64,000 nt of DNA, taken from contig NZ_JQFA01000002.1 of assembly GCF_000763385.1 (NCBI RefSeq), forward strand, positions 2,604,001-2,668,000, read 5' to 3'. The notes beneath the pieces are model-generated. The model ran no database searches. It saw only the letters and a program-made list of their open reading frames with translations, and had not been told where the DNA came from. This DNA is from Leptolyngbya sp. KIOST-1. GTDB lineage: Bacteria > Cyanobacteriota > Cyanobacteriia > Phormidesmidales > Phormidesmidaceae. The position numbers and the translations under genes are program-made. Positions 49,751-58,895 of this stretch are shown here, one piece after another (position 1 is the first letter of the stretch; each line of letters starts with the position of its first letter).

Positions 49751-50593
49751 CTAAGGGGCCACCATGGTCGGCAGGGGATTACCCTCCAGGGTCTGCAACC
49801 CCTCCTGCATTGCCTCGACAAACTGCCCGACCCGGATCGGGTCAATGGGCTGGTTGATGTCCCCCTGGCGCTTGAGAGAACTGGCAACGATGACCCCATC
49901 GGCAGCCTTCATCAGGGTGTTAATGTTGTCCACATCGGCCCCACTGCCGATGAACACCGGGCGATCGCCCGCAGCGGCCTTGGCCAGCTCCAGATCTTCG
50001 AGGCTGGGGGGGCTGCCCGTGGCCCAGCCCGACAGTATAATGCCGTCGGCCAGGCCCCGGTGAATCGTTTCCTGCACGGCGGTGGTCAGGTTGGGCGATC
50101 CCAGGGGGCGGGCGTGCTTGACCAGCACATCGGCCAGAATTTTCACCGAGCTGCCCAGCTCTTTGCGGTAGCGCAGCAGGTCGTGGGCACAGCCTTCAAT
50201 CAGGCCCTGATCGGTAGCCATTACCCCGGTCAACACGTTGACGCGAATGAATGCCGCCCCGGTACAGGTGGCGATCGCCAGAGCACTGCGGGCATCGTTG
50301 CGCAGCACATTGATGCCCAGAGGTAGCGTGATCAGGGTTTGCAGGCGCTGCACCACCAGCCCCATGGCGCTGACCACCGCCGGGTCTACCGGCCCTTTGG
50401 CAAAGGGGGCATCAAAAAAGTTTTCAATAATAATGCCGTGGACGCCGCCCGAGGCCAGGGCCGTGGCCTCCTGCTCAGCGCGATCGACAACGGCCTGTAA
50501 ATCCCCCTGCCAGCGAGGTGAGGTGGGTAGGGGCAACAGGTGTAATACCCCAATGACCGGGTTGTGGGTGTTGAATACTTCGATTAAGTCCAC
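49751..50593 (-). CDS. btpA: Photosystem I biogenesis protein BtpA
   Basis: A 280-residue BtpA-family TIM-barrel-like protein. Typical segments are VIGVLHLLPLPTSPRW at the N-terminus, GGVHGIIIENFFDAPF near residue 48, GAAFIRVNVLTGVMATDQG, and DGIILSGWATGSPPSLEDL near residue 188. In Synechocystis BtpA is an extrinsic thylakoid protein that stabilises the photosystem I reaction-centre proteins PsaA and PsaB. The length is normal. The 377-bp upstream gap, before the divergent rimO gene, holds only intergenic DNA with two HIP1 octamers. Confidence 0.9.
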   Translation of the reverse strand: MDLIEVFNTHNPVIGVLHLLPLPTSPRWQGDLQAVVDRAEQEATALASGGVHGIIIENFFDAPFAKGPVDPAVVSAMGLVVQRLQTLITLPLGINVLRNDARSALAIATCTGAAFIRVNVLTGVMATDQGLIEGCAHDLLRYRKELGSSVKILADVLVKHARPLGSPNLTTAVQETIHRGLADGIILSGWATGSPPSLEDLELAKAAAGDRPVFIGSGADVDNINTLMKAADGVIVASSLKRQGDINQPIDPIRVGQFVEAMQEGLQTLEGNPLPTMVAP

Positions 50594-50970
50594 GTGAATT
50601 TTGCCTGGACTCGCAGAACGTTATAGGACACTAGATCATCGCAGCTTGCCACAGCGCTTGCTGCGGCAACGGCCAATCTACCCTATCAGCATATCAACCC
50701 CTGGGGTCCGATTTGGGACACCGGCTGCTTTTGTGTTGTATTATTTATGAGTGTTAATTTGTATTGCCCCCTGGTGCCATTGGCCAAAAGATTTGCTGGG
50801 CAATTCGTCAACACAGGATTGATGGATGCCTAAGTGGTAGCGTGAGTCATGCTGGTACCTGTTAAGCGGTGCGCGATCGCCCGATGCGATCGCTACCCCC
50901 AGCAATTACCGACTAACGTCTTTGGCAGAATTGGCGTGATCACAAAATTCGAGAGACACTAAGGGACACC

Positions 50971-52326
50971 ATGGGGCTAAAGCCAACGGTTGCATTTAAC
51001 CACCTGGGCTGCGAGAAGAACCGGGTCGATACCGAGCACATGCTGGGGTTGCTGGTGCAGGCCGGCTATCAGGTCGATGCCAACGAGGAGTTGGCCGACT
51101 ACGTGGTGGTCAACACCTGTAGCTTTATTGAAGCGGCGCGGGAAGAGTCGGTGCGCACCCTGGTGGAGCTGGCCGCCGCCCAAAAGAAAGTCGTCATTAC
51201 GGGCTGTCTGGCCCAGCACTTTCAGCACGAGCTGCTCGAGGAAATTCCCGAGGCCGTGGCCCTGGTGGGTACCGGCGACTACAACCGCATCGTCGAGGTG
51301 ATTGAGCGGGCCGAAGCCGGAGAGCGAGTAAAGCTGGTCTCCCCAGAGCCCACCTACATCGCCGACGAAACCGTACCCCGCTATCGCACCACCGCCTCCA
51401 GCGTTGCCTACCTGCGGGTCGCCGAGGGCTGTGACTATCGCTGTGCCTTCTGCATCATTCCCCACCTGCGAGGCAATCAGCGATCGCGCCCGATTGAGTC
51501 CATCGTGGCTGAGGCCCACCAGCTGGCCGCCGAGGGGGTACAGGAGCTGGTGCTGATCTCCCAAATCACCACCAACTACGGCCTAGACCGCTATGGCAAG
51601 CCCCAGCTGGCCGAACTGCTGCGCGCCCTGGGGGAGGTCGATGTGCCCTGGATTCGCATGCACTACGCGTACCCCACGGGCCTGACACCAGCCGTGATCG
51701 CCGCCATTCGCGACACCCCCAACGTGCTGCCCTACCTCGACCTGCCGCTGCAACACTCCCACCCCGAAGTGCTGCGGGCCATGAACCGGCCCTGGCAGGG
51801 GCAGGTGAACGACGACGTCATCCACCGGATCAAAGACGCCCTGCCGGAGGCCGTGCTGCGGACTACGTTTATCGTTGGGTTCCCGGGCGAAACCGAGGCC
51901 CACTTCGAGCACCTGCTGGCCTTTGTCGAGCGCCATCGGTTTGACCACGTGGGTGTGTTTGGCTTTTCCCCGGAGGAGGACACCCCGGCCTATGATCTGC
52001 CCAACCCGGTGCCCGAGGCCGAGCGCGATCGCCGCCGCGAAGTCCTGATGCTGGCCCAGCAGCCGATTGCCTGGGCGCACAACCGGGATCACATTGGCCG
52101 CGTGGTCGATGTGCTGATCGAGCAGGAAAACCCGGCAACGGGTATGGCGATCGGGCGATCGGCCCGATTTGCCCCCGAGGTGGACGGCCTGGTCTACGTG
52201 AGCGGGGCCGCCCCCCTCAATCAAATCGTGCCCGTGACCATCACCGCCGCCGACACCTACGACCTATTCGGCGATGTGGCTCCGGTGATCGCAGCGCCCA
52301 CCCCGGCCCTGACTCTGGCCCCCTGA
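50971..52326 (+). CDS. rimO: Ribosomal protein S12 methylthiotransferase RimO
   Basis: A 451-residue radical SAM enzyme that adds a methylthio group to an aspartate of ribosomal protein S12. The N-terminal UPF0004 domain has three Cys for one 4Fe-4S cluster ([22 protein letters not shown] and TGCLAQ). The radical-SAM motif is [15 protein letters not shown] near residue 152, and the C-terminal TRAM domain ends the protein. The sequence [14 protein letters not shown] distinguishes RimO from MiaB. It is 80 bp upstream of a DEAD-box helicase on the same strand; a shared translation-linked role is possible. Confidence 0.95.
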   Translation: MGLKPTVAFNHLGCEKNRVDTEHMLGLLVQAGYQVDANEELADYVVVNTCSFIEAAREESVRTLVELAAAQKKVVITGCLAQHFQHELLEEIPEAVALVGTGDYNRIVEVIERAEAGERVKLVSPEPTYIADETVPRYRTTASSVAYLRVAEGCDYRCAFCIIPHLRGNQRSRPIESIVAEAHQLAAEGVQELVLISQITTNYGLDRYGKPQLAELLRALGEVDVPWIRMHYAYPTGLTPAVIAAIRDTPNVLPYLDLPLQHSHPEVLRAMNRPWQGQVNDDVIHRIKDALPEAVLRTTFIVGFPGETEAHFEHLLAFVERHRFDHVGVFGFSPEEDTPAYDLPNPVPEAERDRRREVLMLAQQPIAWAHNRDHIGRVVDVLIEQENPATGMAIGRSARFAPEVDGLVYVSGAAPLNQIVPVTITAADTYDLFGDVAPVIAAPTPALTLAP

Positions 52327-52406
52327 CCTTCAATCCCTAACGTTTATCCCTGACAATTTCTCGCCCGCTTTCCTGTACCCGTTGTCCACTGTCCCAAGGA
52401 ACCACC

Positions 52407-53819
52407 ATGACCTTATCGTTTACTAGCCTGGGGTTGTCAGAAGCCCGCGTGAGCCATCTGGAAAGCTTGGGCTATGCAGAACCCACGGCTATTCAGGCGG
52501 AGGCCATTCCCCATCTGCTTTCGGGCCGCGACTTGATTGGTCAGGCCCAGACCGGCACCGGCAAAACCGCCGCCTTTTCGCTGCCGCTGATGGAGCAGGT
52601 TGACCCCAGCAACCCGGCTGTTCAGGCCCTGGTACTCACCCCCACCCGCGAACTCGCCATTCAGGTCTGCCAGGCCATGCGCGGCTTTCGCCTCAGCGGG
52701 CGGCCCAAGGTGCTGGCCCTCTACGGCGGTCAGTCCATCGAGCGCCAGCAGGATCAGCTCAACCGGGGTACTCAAATTGTGGTGGGAACTCCGGGCCGGG
52801 TGCTCGATCTGCTCAATCGGGGCACCCTGTCGCTGCAAAACCTCGGCTGGTTGGTGCTCGACGAAGCCGACGAAATGCTCAACATGGGCTTTATTCAAGA
52901 CGTAGAAAAAATTCTCAGCAAGGCCCCGGCCAATCGTCAAACCGCCTTTTTCTCGGCCACCATGGCCCCCGAAATCCGCGAGCTGGCCACCAAGTATCTC
53001 CACTCGCCCGTCACCGTGACGGTGCAGTCCCCCAAGGCTTCCCCCAAGCAGATTCAGCAGGTAAGCTACATCGTGCCCCGGGGCTGGACGAAGGTGCGGG
53101 CCCTGCAGCCGATCCTGGAGCTGGAGGATCCCGAAACCGCCATTATTTTTGTGCGAACTCGCCGCACCGCTGGCGACCTCACCCGTCAGCTGCAAGCGGC
53201 GGGCTATAGCGTTGATGAGTACCACGGCGACCTCAGCCAGTCCCAGCGCGAGCGGCTGATGATGCGGTTTCGTCAGCAGCAGGTGAAGCTGGTGGTGGCC
53301 ACCGACATTGCCGCCCGCGGGCTCCATGTCGACGACCTCACCCACGTGATCAACTTCGACATGCCCGACGCCATGGAAAACTACGTGCACCGGATTGGGC
53401 GCACCGGACGGGCGGGCAAAAACGGGGTGGCCATTTCCCTGGTCACTCCCCTGGAGAAGTACAAGCTGCGGCAAATTGAGCGCCACACCAAGCAGCCCAT
53501 GACCCTGATGAAAATTCCCACCCGGGCTGAAATTGCCGCCCGCAATCTGGATCGGCTGCGCAACCAGGTGCGAGAAGCCATTACCAGCGAGCGGCTGGCC
53601 TCGTTTTTGCCCATTGTGTCTCAGCTCAGCGAAGAGTATGACCTGCGTACCATCGCCGCTGCCGCATTGCAGATGGCCTACGACAAAACCGTGCCATCCT
53701 GGCAGCGGGAGCACCACAGCAGCGATGCCGAGGGGTCTGAGCGGGGTGTGCCCCTGCCCAAAAAGCGCAAAGGGCCCTCCTCCACAGAGTCTCGGGAAGT
53801 CAGCCAGGCCAAAGACTAG
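52407..53819 (+). CDS. crhR: DEAD-box RNA helicase (CsdA/DeaD-like)
   Basis: A 470-residue DEAD-box helicase. In order: Q motif (AEPTAIQAEAIP), motif I AQTGTGKTAAF, PTRELA, TPGRVLD, motif II VLDEADEMLNMGF, SAT, and in the second domain HGDLSQSQRERLMMRFRQ, ATDIAARGLHVDDLTHVINF and HRIGRTGRAG. The C-terminal ~100 residues carry the CsdA-like 'IPTRAEIAARNLDRLRNQV' region and a basic tail. Cyanobacterial enzymes of this type (CrhR) are induced by cold and redox changes and remodel RNA. The identification with CrhR itself is probable, not certain. Confidence 0.9.
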   Translation: MTLSFTSLGLSEARVSHLESLGYAEPTAIQAEAIPHLLSGRDLIGQAQTGTGKTAAFSLPLMEQVDPSNPAVQALVLTPTRELAIQVCQAMRGFRLSGRPKVLALYGGQSIERQQDQLNRGTQIVVGTPGRVLDLLNRGTLSLQNLGWLVLDEADEMLNMGFIQDVEKILSKAPANRQTAFFSATMAPEIRELATKYLHSPVTVTVQSPKASPKQIQQVSYIVPRGWTKVRALQPILELEDPETAIIFVRTRRTAGDLTRQLQAAGYSVDEYHGDLSQSQRERLMMRFRQQQVKLVVATDIAARGLHVDDLTHVINFDMPDAMENYVHRIGRTGRAGKNGVAISLVTPLEKYKLRQIERHTKQPMTLMKIPTRAEIAARNLDRLRNQVREAITSERLASFLPIVSQLSEEYDLRTIAAAALQMAYDKTVPSWQREHHSSDAEGSERGVPLPKKRKGPSSTESREVSQAKD

Positions 53820-53870
53820 GGGCTGACGTCAATCAACGGCTCAACGCTCAAAACCCAGGGGTTACAGCTT

Positions 53871-54126
53871 GTAGGTTGGGTGGCGCGCTAGCAGAACCCA
53901 ACAAGGCTGACTGCCGTCGGGTTACGCTCCGCTGATGCTGTTGGCGAATTATTTCGTCATGGAATTGCTCGGCGATGGCCCCCAAAGTCCCCCAAAGTTG
54001 GGGGACTTTGACCTTCCGGCACCCCCAGGATTGGGGGCCGGGGGGGCTTTTGGGGGCAACTTTTCCAAAAGTATTTTGCAGATTGTTGATTTCGCCAACA
54101 GCATCCGCTCCGCTTTACCCACCTAC
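53871..54126. repeat. Palindromic interspersed repeat (family A, copy 2), interrupted by a MITE
   Basis: The outer parts read GTAGGTTGGGTGGCGCGCTA and then TTTACCCACCTAC, matching the core of the copy at 11835-11910. The two halves are split by the 172-bp MITE at 53934-54105 and the duplication it produced. Removing them restores a continuous palindromic repeat. Confidence 0.85.
53934..54105. mobile_element. 172-bp MITE with 15-bp terminal repeats and 9-bp target duplication
   Basis: The ends GATGCTGTTGGCGAA (53934-53948) and TTCGCCAACAGCATC (54091-54105) are perfect inverted repeats. CGCTCCGCT stands on both sides (53925-53933 and 54106-54114), a 9-bp target duplication confirmed by the uninterrupted copy at 11.9 kb. 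The interior has a smaller hairpin around AAAGTTGGGGGACTTT and G/C runs. It is non-coding; the mobilising transposase is elsewhere. Confidence 0.9.
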
Positions 54127-54329
54127 GGGAACCCCAATTTTTAGCTTTGGCGCTGAACTAGGCGTTCTCCATTCGTCGCAAACGGGTGGGTCCTCCGCTG
54201 CGTTTTCAGCCTCACGGGAGGGCTGCCCGTTTGCGTTTGATTGCGTATGCCAGCACACAGCAGGTTCTCTAGGGCATCCTAAGATTAGAGAAAGATCAGG
54301 TTAACCCTGGCCCGGGGGAGGTAACCGCC

Positions 54330-54527
54330 ATGTTGGTCATCATGACTGAAAGCCAACTCATTTCACCCCAGACGGTGTGCTGCAACTGTTTGATGGCCGA
54401 TCGCCACGGCCAGCCCCGCTGGCAGCAAGGGGTACTGCGGTGCGGTCGTCGCATCGCTGGATTAGACCAGGCTCAGCCGACCCAGTTTGAGTGCCAGATG
54501 GGTTTTCGAGTGGCGGACATTGAGTAG
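54330..54527 (+). CDS. Small conserved Cys-containing protein
   Basis: A 65-residue protein with a CCNC motif (VCCNCLMADRHGQPRWQQGV) and later single Cys residues (LRCGRR, FECQMGF) that could make a small zinc site. It resembles short cyanobacterial proteins with no assigned function. The ATG at 54330 is preceded at good distance by GGGGGAGG; an ATG four codons later is an alternative. It stands alone, 200 bp beyond the MITE-interrupted repeat. Confidence 0.6.
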   Translation: MLVIMTESQLISPQTVCCNCLMADRHGQPRWQQGVLRCGRRIAGLDQAQPTQFECQMGFRVADIE

Positions 54528-54792
54528 GAAAAACTTGCGGACCTGTCGTCTGGGGAAGCGGCCTGGTGGCGCTCAGCAGACCCATTCAAAGCCTATCCAA
54601 GGACATTGATGTTGCGCTGGTGGGCACGGCCTACCCAATGGGACTGCCAAAGGCTGGTTCGGGGCGATCGGGTGGGCCTGAGTCCCGGTGTGGGCGACCC
54701 GGTCGCCGCCGCAACATGTCCGCCCCCTTGGAGTTTGCGATATGGTAAAGCTATGACTCGGTAGCCTTTAGCCTGTCGCCTGGAGAAACATT

Positions 54793-55287
54793 ATGACCTG
54801 GAGCAGTTCCCCCAACCCCAACATTGTGGATCGCTTGCTGGCGGCCCTGCCCTATATTTTGCCAGTTACGGCGGGGTTGCCCTACGGTCTTCAGCTGATT
54901 AGCCAGTTTCCGGTCTTTGGGTTTTTGCTGCTGCCCCTGGCGCCGCTGATTACCGTCTACGGCACCCTGGAGCGAACCATTCCCTTCTTCGGCCTGATCG
55001 TATTTTTTGCCCTGATCCTGCTGGTGGTGCGCAACGAAAATATCAGTCGGTTTATCCGCTTCAACACTATGCAGGCCATTCTACTCAGCATTATTCTGGC
55101 GGTGTTTAGCCTGATTCTCAGCCTGCTGGATCCCAGTGTATTTGGGGCGCTGCTGTTTAATACCCTTTCCAACGTCCTGTTTTTAGGCATGCTGATCTCG
55201 GTTGGGTTTTCCCTGGTTCAGACTTTTCGCGGTCTGTACGCCGAGATTCCAACCATTTCAGAGGCGGTGCACATGCAGGTGCGTTAG
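54793..55287 (+). CDS. Tic20-family membrane protein
   Basis: A 164-residue protein with four membrane helices that fits the Tic20 family. DRLLAALPYILPVTAGLPYG is the characteristic N-terminus, followed by FFGLIVFFALILLVVRN, the conserved ISRFIRFNTMQAILLSIILAV and a last helix. In chloroplasts Tic20 is a core of the inner-envelope import channel; in cyanobacteria its role is unclear. The ATG follows CTGGAGAAACATT. The repeat element of family E begins at its stop codon. Confidence 0.88.
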   Translation: MTWSSSPNPNIVDRLLAALPYILPVTAGLPYGLQLISQFPVFGFLLLPLAPLITVYGTLERTIPFFGLIVFFALILLVVRNENISRFIRFNTMQAILLSIILAVFSLILSLLDPSVFGALLFNTLSNVLFLGMLISVGFSLVQTFRGLYAEIPTISEAVHMQVR

Positions 55288-55413
55288 GGCGTGTCATCAA
55301 TTTTGGTCAAAAGCTCGGTATATTAAGCGTTGCCACACCCGACCCAAAAGACAGGCTAGGGGCTGTAGCCTTTAATTTTTGGGCGGTTGGCCGCTAATTG
55401 ATGACAGCCCCTA
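55287..55413. repeat. Interspersed repeat (family E, copy 2, complete)
   Basis: The left end GGGCGTGTCATCAATT (from 55287) and the right end AATTGATGACAGCCCC (to about 55411) are inverted repeats with few mismatches, so the element of about 127 bp would fold into a long hairpin. The middle includes GCCACACCCGACCCAAA, ACAGGCTAGGGGCTGTAGCC and a TTTAATTTTTGG tract. It overlaps the stop codons of the convergent tic20 and FAH genes and could act as their terminator. Confidence 0.75.
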
Positions 55414-56187
55414 GGCCCTCAGGGTGATGGAGTTGTCCAGAGTACCAATGCCTTCGATCGCCACTCTGACTTGATCCCCCACGCTGAGGGGACCGACTCC
55501 GGCGGGGGTGCCGGTTAAAATCACGTCCCCCGGCAGCAGAGTCATGATCCCGCTGATGTATGCCACCAGATAGTCAGGGCTGTAGGTCATTTCGTCGACC
55601 GAGGCCGACTGCACGGGGGTTTCCTGGTTGTTGAGAAAGGTTTGCAGCCTGGCCCCAGGGCTCAGTTCACGCACAATCCAGGGCCCCAGCGGGCAAAAGG
55701 TGTCAAAGCCCTTGGCGCGGGTCCATTGACCGTCGCGCTTTTGCAGATCGCGGGCGGTGATGTCATTGGCAATGGTGTAGCCCCAAATTTTGGCGCGGGC
55801 CTCCTCGGGGGGCACGTGGGCACAGCGATCGCCGATCACCACCGCCAGTTCACCTTCGTAGTCCACCTGCGACGCCTGGGTAGGGTAGTAAACGGGGGCC
55901 CCCGCCGCCGTCACTGCGGTGGAGGGCTTGATAAACAGCAGCGGTTCAGTCGGCGTAGCGGTGCCCATCTCGGCGGCGTGGTCGGGATAGTTTTTGCCCA
56001 CAGCCACCACCTTGGAGGGGGCGCAGGGCGCCAGCAGGTCGTAGCCGCCGGGAAGTAGTTCAGTCTCAGTGGGCTGTCCCTGGAGCCAGGGTGGTGCGTC
56101 GAGCACCTGCACGCTGCGATCGGGACGCAGCAGCCCGTAGTGTAGTTGCCCGGTTTGAGACTGAACCCTAACGTAGCGTTGCGCCAT
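55411..56187 (-). CDS. Fumarylacetoacetate hydrolase (FAH) family protein
   Basis: A 258-residue FAH-fold hydrolase or decarboxylase. VVAVGKNYPDHAAEMG near residue 62 is the usual first loop. The metal-binding acidic residues lie in VDYEGELAVVIG (near residue 110) and in GYTIANDITARDLQKRDGQW (near residue 135). SPDYLVAYISGIMTLLPGDVILTGTPAGVG is the conserved end. Members cleave or decarboxylate 2-oxo/acylpyruvates, for example oxaloacetate. The substrate is unspecified. The ATG gives MAQRYVRVQSQTGQ. Confidence 0.9.
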   Translation of the reverse strand: MAQRYVRVQSQTGQLHYGLLRPDRSVQVLDAPPWLQGQPTETELLPGGYDLLAPCAPSKVVAVGKNYPDHAAEMGTATPTEPLLFIKPSTAVTAAGAPVYYPTQASQVDYEGELAVVIGDRCAHVPPEEARAKIWGYTIANDITARDLQKRDGQWTRAKGFDTFCPLGPWIVRELSPGARLQTFLNNQETPVQSASVDEMTYSPDYLVAYISGIMTLLPGDVILTGTPAGVGPLSVGDQVRVAIEGIGTLDNSITLRA

Positions 56188-56347
56188 AATTTTCTTACTC
56201 TTGGCCTGCTAATTCTTGGTATGATTGTAGATCCTTGTCTTTGCGCCAATGCCTCGGCATGGGTGGGCGCTGGGTGGCGATCGCCATTAGCGCTTATTTA
56301 TGCCCATTTTTGGCTGCTAAAGGCCACTATGTCCATAAGGAGTTTTC

Positions 56348-56713
56348 ATGAGAGCTTACATGTACGAAACCATGTACATTTTGCGGCCCGATCTAAACGA
56401 CGAGGCCATTGATGCCACCATCGGCAAGTACCAGGCCATGCTGAAGGACCAGGGCGCTTCTATCCTGGAGACGCAGCACCGGGGTAAGCGCCGCCTTGCC
56501 TACGAGATCGACCGCCATCGCGAGGGCATCTACATCCAGATGAACTACACCGGGCCTGGGGCGGCGATCGCTCCCCTGGAGCGGGCCATGCGCCTCAGCG
56601 ATGAAGTTATTCGATTTTTGACCGTGAAGCAAGAATCTGATGAACCCCTGCCCGCAGAGGTCGAAGAACCCGTGGCTGTCGCCGCTGCTACGGCTAGCGA
56701 CGAAGAAGAGTAG
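56348..56713 (+). CDS. rpsF: 30S ribosomal protein S6
   Basis: A 121-residue ribosomal protein S6, which binds 16S rRNA with S18 in the platform. The domain runs [20 protein letters not shown], then [23 protein letters not shown] and [18 protein letters not shown]; the Glu/Ala-rich tail ([24 protein letters not shown]) is common in cyanobacteria. The start ATG follows AAGGAGTTTTC. It is a lone gene with a strong terminator after it. Confidence 0.96.
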   Translation: MRAYMYETMYILRPDLNDEAIDATIGKYQAMLKDQGASILETQHRGKRRLAYEIDRHREGIYIQMNYTGPGAAIAPLERAMRLSDEVIRFLTVKQESDEPLPAEVEEPVAVAAATASDEEE

Positions 56714-56765
56714 TCCAGGCCACGGTGACAGCCCAAGATTTTCACCCTGCCGCTGGTCAAACCGT

Positions 56766-56812
56766 GCCGCTGGTCAATCTGCCCTGAGGGGTAGATTGAC
56801 CAGCGGCATTTT
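56766..56812 (+). terminator. Strong intrinsic terminator after rpsF
   Basis: GCCGCTGGTCAATCT (56766-56780) and AGATTGACCAGCGGC (56793-56807) form a perfect 15-bp stem with a 12-nt loop, followed by ATTTTG. The stem's left arm is also preceded by a near-duplicate (GCCGCTGGTCAA at about 56749-56760). Confidence 0.85.
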
Positions 56813-57044
56813 GCATTAAGTGTTAAGCCTAGCGCTGGAGATTTGAATTAGGTGTGCCAACTTTTCTAGCAGGTGTTATAAATTATCAGCAACTTATCCA
56901 CCCTGGCAATTTAGGCCCAGTAGGCCCAGCAAGACTCAGCTACATCGGCCAGCCCTGGCCGTTCTGGGCAAAGGCTGGACGCAGGGTGGTTCAGGCTTTG
57001 GGGCATCGAGCAGTTAGGTTAGTTGTTGGTGTGGGAGTAATCTC

Positions 57045-57590
57045 GTGGCGCAGTCCTCATATACAGACATGAATGAACACCAGGCGGAAATCGCCCGGCT
57101 TGAGTCTGAGTTGGCCATTCGCGATCAGCTTGTGCAGCAGCTTTCCCAGGAGCTGTTTCGGCTGGTGAAGGGCAACGCCGGGTTTGTGCCCAGCCCAGAG
57201 GTCTCTGAGCAACACCAGGCCGAGATGTCTGCTCTGCGCGACCAGCTGCGCGGTGTTGAAAAGCAAATTGATTTTTACCAAGGGCAGCTCGAAGAGCGCG
57301 ACGGCGAAGTGCTGCAGCTGCGACAAACCGTGCAGGAACTCACCGATCGCACCCGGATGCTGGAGCAGGTGGTGCAGGAGCTACCCACGGTGTACCGACA
57401 AAAGTTTGCCGATCGGATGGCGGCGGTCAAGCAGCGGGTCGCTGAGATTCAGCGGGAAAACCGCCAGCTCCAGGCTGAACTCCAGAGCGTCAGCTACCGA
57501 CTGGCGATGCGGACGCGCCGCAGCCAGCGCCTGGAGCTGCCCACCCTCGAGCAGGACGGCATGGACGGAATTTCGCTCCCCTCTTTTTAG
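57045..57590 (+). CDS. Coiled-coil protein
   Basis: A 181-residue protein that is almost entirely helical. A heptad-rich region (HQAEIARLESELAIRDQLVQ ... QIDFYQGQLEERDGEVLQLR ... RVAEIQRENRQLQAELQSV) spans residues ~10-155. The tail is basic and then hydrophobic (RTRRSQRLELPTLEQDG). It is conserved in style with cyanobacterial proteins of unknown function and has no enzyme motif or membrane segment. The GTG at 57045 follows GGGAGTAATCTC; ATG at 57069 is an alternative start. Confidence 0.7.
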   Translation: MAQSSYTDMNEHQAEIARLESELAIRDQLVQQLSQELFRLVKGNAGFVPSPEVSEQHQAEMSALRDQLRGVEKQIDFYQGQLEERDGEVLQLRQTVQELTDRTRMLEQVVQELPTVYRQKFADRMAAVKQRVAEIQRENRQLQAELQSVSYRLAMRTRRSQRLELPTLEQDGMDGISLPSF

Positions 57591-57731
57591 CAGCTACCAA
57601 GCGTCTTTCCCCACATACTGATCGGTACCCGTAGGCTGCATCCCCACAGTGATGCAGCATCTTTGGGGGTTATAGCGGGACTATAGCCTTCGCTATACGT
57701 TTAACTCCGCACAGGCGTACTGGTCTGCCAA

Positions 57732-58664
57732 TCAGGGGGTAGGAGCCTCCAGCCCGCCCCCTGGCCCCTGGACAGCCTTGAGCGACCCCGTGTAGACCAG
57801 AGCCCGATGGAGCATAACGGCGACCTCGGCCCGACTGGCCGGGCGATTGGGCGCTAGCTGGTCGCGATCGGGGTAGTTCACCACCAAACCGGCCTCCACC
57901 GCTGCGACCAGGGGACGGAGGGCCCAGGGGGGAACCTGGCCGTGGTCGGGGTAGGCTTTGAGCGCCGTCGCCGGGTTACTGCTCGACTTCAGCGTCAGCC
58001 CGTTGGACAGGGCCACAATCACGTGGATGCGGCTGATGGTTTGGTTGGGCAAAAAGCTGTTGTCGGGATAGCCGCTGAGGAATCCCATCTGCACTGCCTG
58101 CCGCACGCTGTCGTAGGCCCAGTTACTGGCGGCCACATCGGCGTAGGCGGGGACCTGAACCTGCTGCGATCGCTCCGGAGACAGCGGAAATAGCTGGGCC
58201 AGCTGAGCCGCAAACTCGGCCCGAGTCATGGGGGCTGTTGGCCGAAAGGTACCGTCGGGAAAGCCCGTCACCAGGTTGCGCCGGCTCAGATCGGCCAGTA
58301 CAGGCCAGGCCCAGTGACCACTGTCGAGATCGCTAAAGCCGGGCTGAGCCTGCACCAGCGGTAGCTCGGGCCAGGCCTGCTGGGGCGGCAGGGGCTGGGG
58401 CAGTACCGGCGGCGGCAGCACCAGGGGTTGTTGCGGGTAGCGCCCCCAGCCCAACCACCCCCTCAGCCCCCTGGCCTGCCCCGAGGCCGCCACCGGCATC
58501 AGGGTGGTTGGGGCCTCGGGGGACGGTGGAGCGATCGCGGCCGCCAGAGCCAGACCTGCGGCGATCGCCGCCAAGCCAGCCGGGACAAGCGATCGCCAGC
58601 CAACCCCAGACCGAGAGCGGGTCCAACGTTTCAATCGAAGCAAGGGGGGAAACAGCGGCGGCAT
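57732..58664 (-). CDS. SLH-domain protein
   Basis: A 310-residue protein with one N-terminal hydrophobic helix (SLVPAGLAAIAAGLALAAAIA), a Pro-rich spacer (residues ~60-105), and three S-layer-homology repeats: DLDSGHWAWPVLADLSRRNLV, then VPAYADVAASNWAYDSVRQA, then YPDHGQVPPWALRPLVAAVE, each with the typical G(F/Y)PDGTFRP-like turn (TGFPDGTFRP, SGYPDNSFLP). SLH domains bind pyruvylated wall polymers or the outer-membrane porin layer in cyanobacteria. No porin barrel is present, so this is a small SLH protein. CsaB, which can make pyruvylated ligands, is encoded at 16.7 kb. Confidence 0.88.
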   Translation of the reverse strand: MPPLFPPLLRLKRWTRSRSGVGWRSLVPAGLAAIAAGLALAAAIAPPSPEAPTTLMPVAASGQARGLRGWLGWGRYPQQPLVLPPPVLPQPLPPQQAWPELPLVQAQPGFSDLDSGHWAWPVLADLSRRNLVTGFPDGTFRPTAPMTRAEFAAQLAQLFPLSPERSQQVQVPAYADVAASNWAYDSVRQAVQMGFLSGYPDNSFLPNQTISRIHVIVALSNGLTLKSSSNPATALKAYPDHGQVPPWALRPLVAAVEAGLVVNYPDRDQLAPNRPASRAEVAVMLHRALVYTGSLKAVQGPGGGLEAPTP

Positions 58665-58895
58665 TGGGCAGGGCGTCGGCTACTGCTAAACTAGAGCAGC
58701 CGGTCACAATGTTGACTGGGCTTGCCCATTATGATAGTTCTTGCCTAAGCTTTACGCTTGTTTCAGCCTAAAGTCTCGGTTTAAATTCAGGGTTGGCTAG
58801 AGCTAAAACTGTCGGTTATTTCACCGCCCCTGCCCCCGCAGATGGCACACCTGCCGATTACAACACACGCTGAGTCACGCATCGGATTTAACAGA

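Noticed and set aside
54566-54748. 60-codon open frame before tic20
   Set aside because: It has low-complexity Gly/Arg-rich translation, no ribosome site and no recognisable homology.
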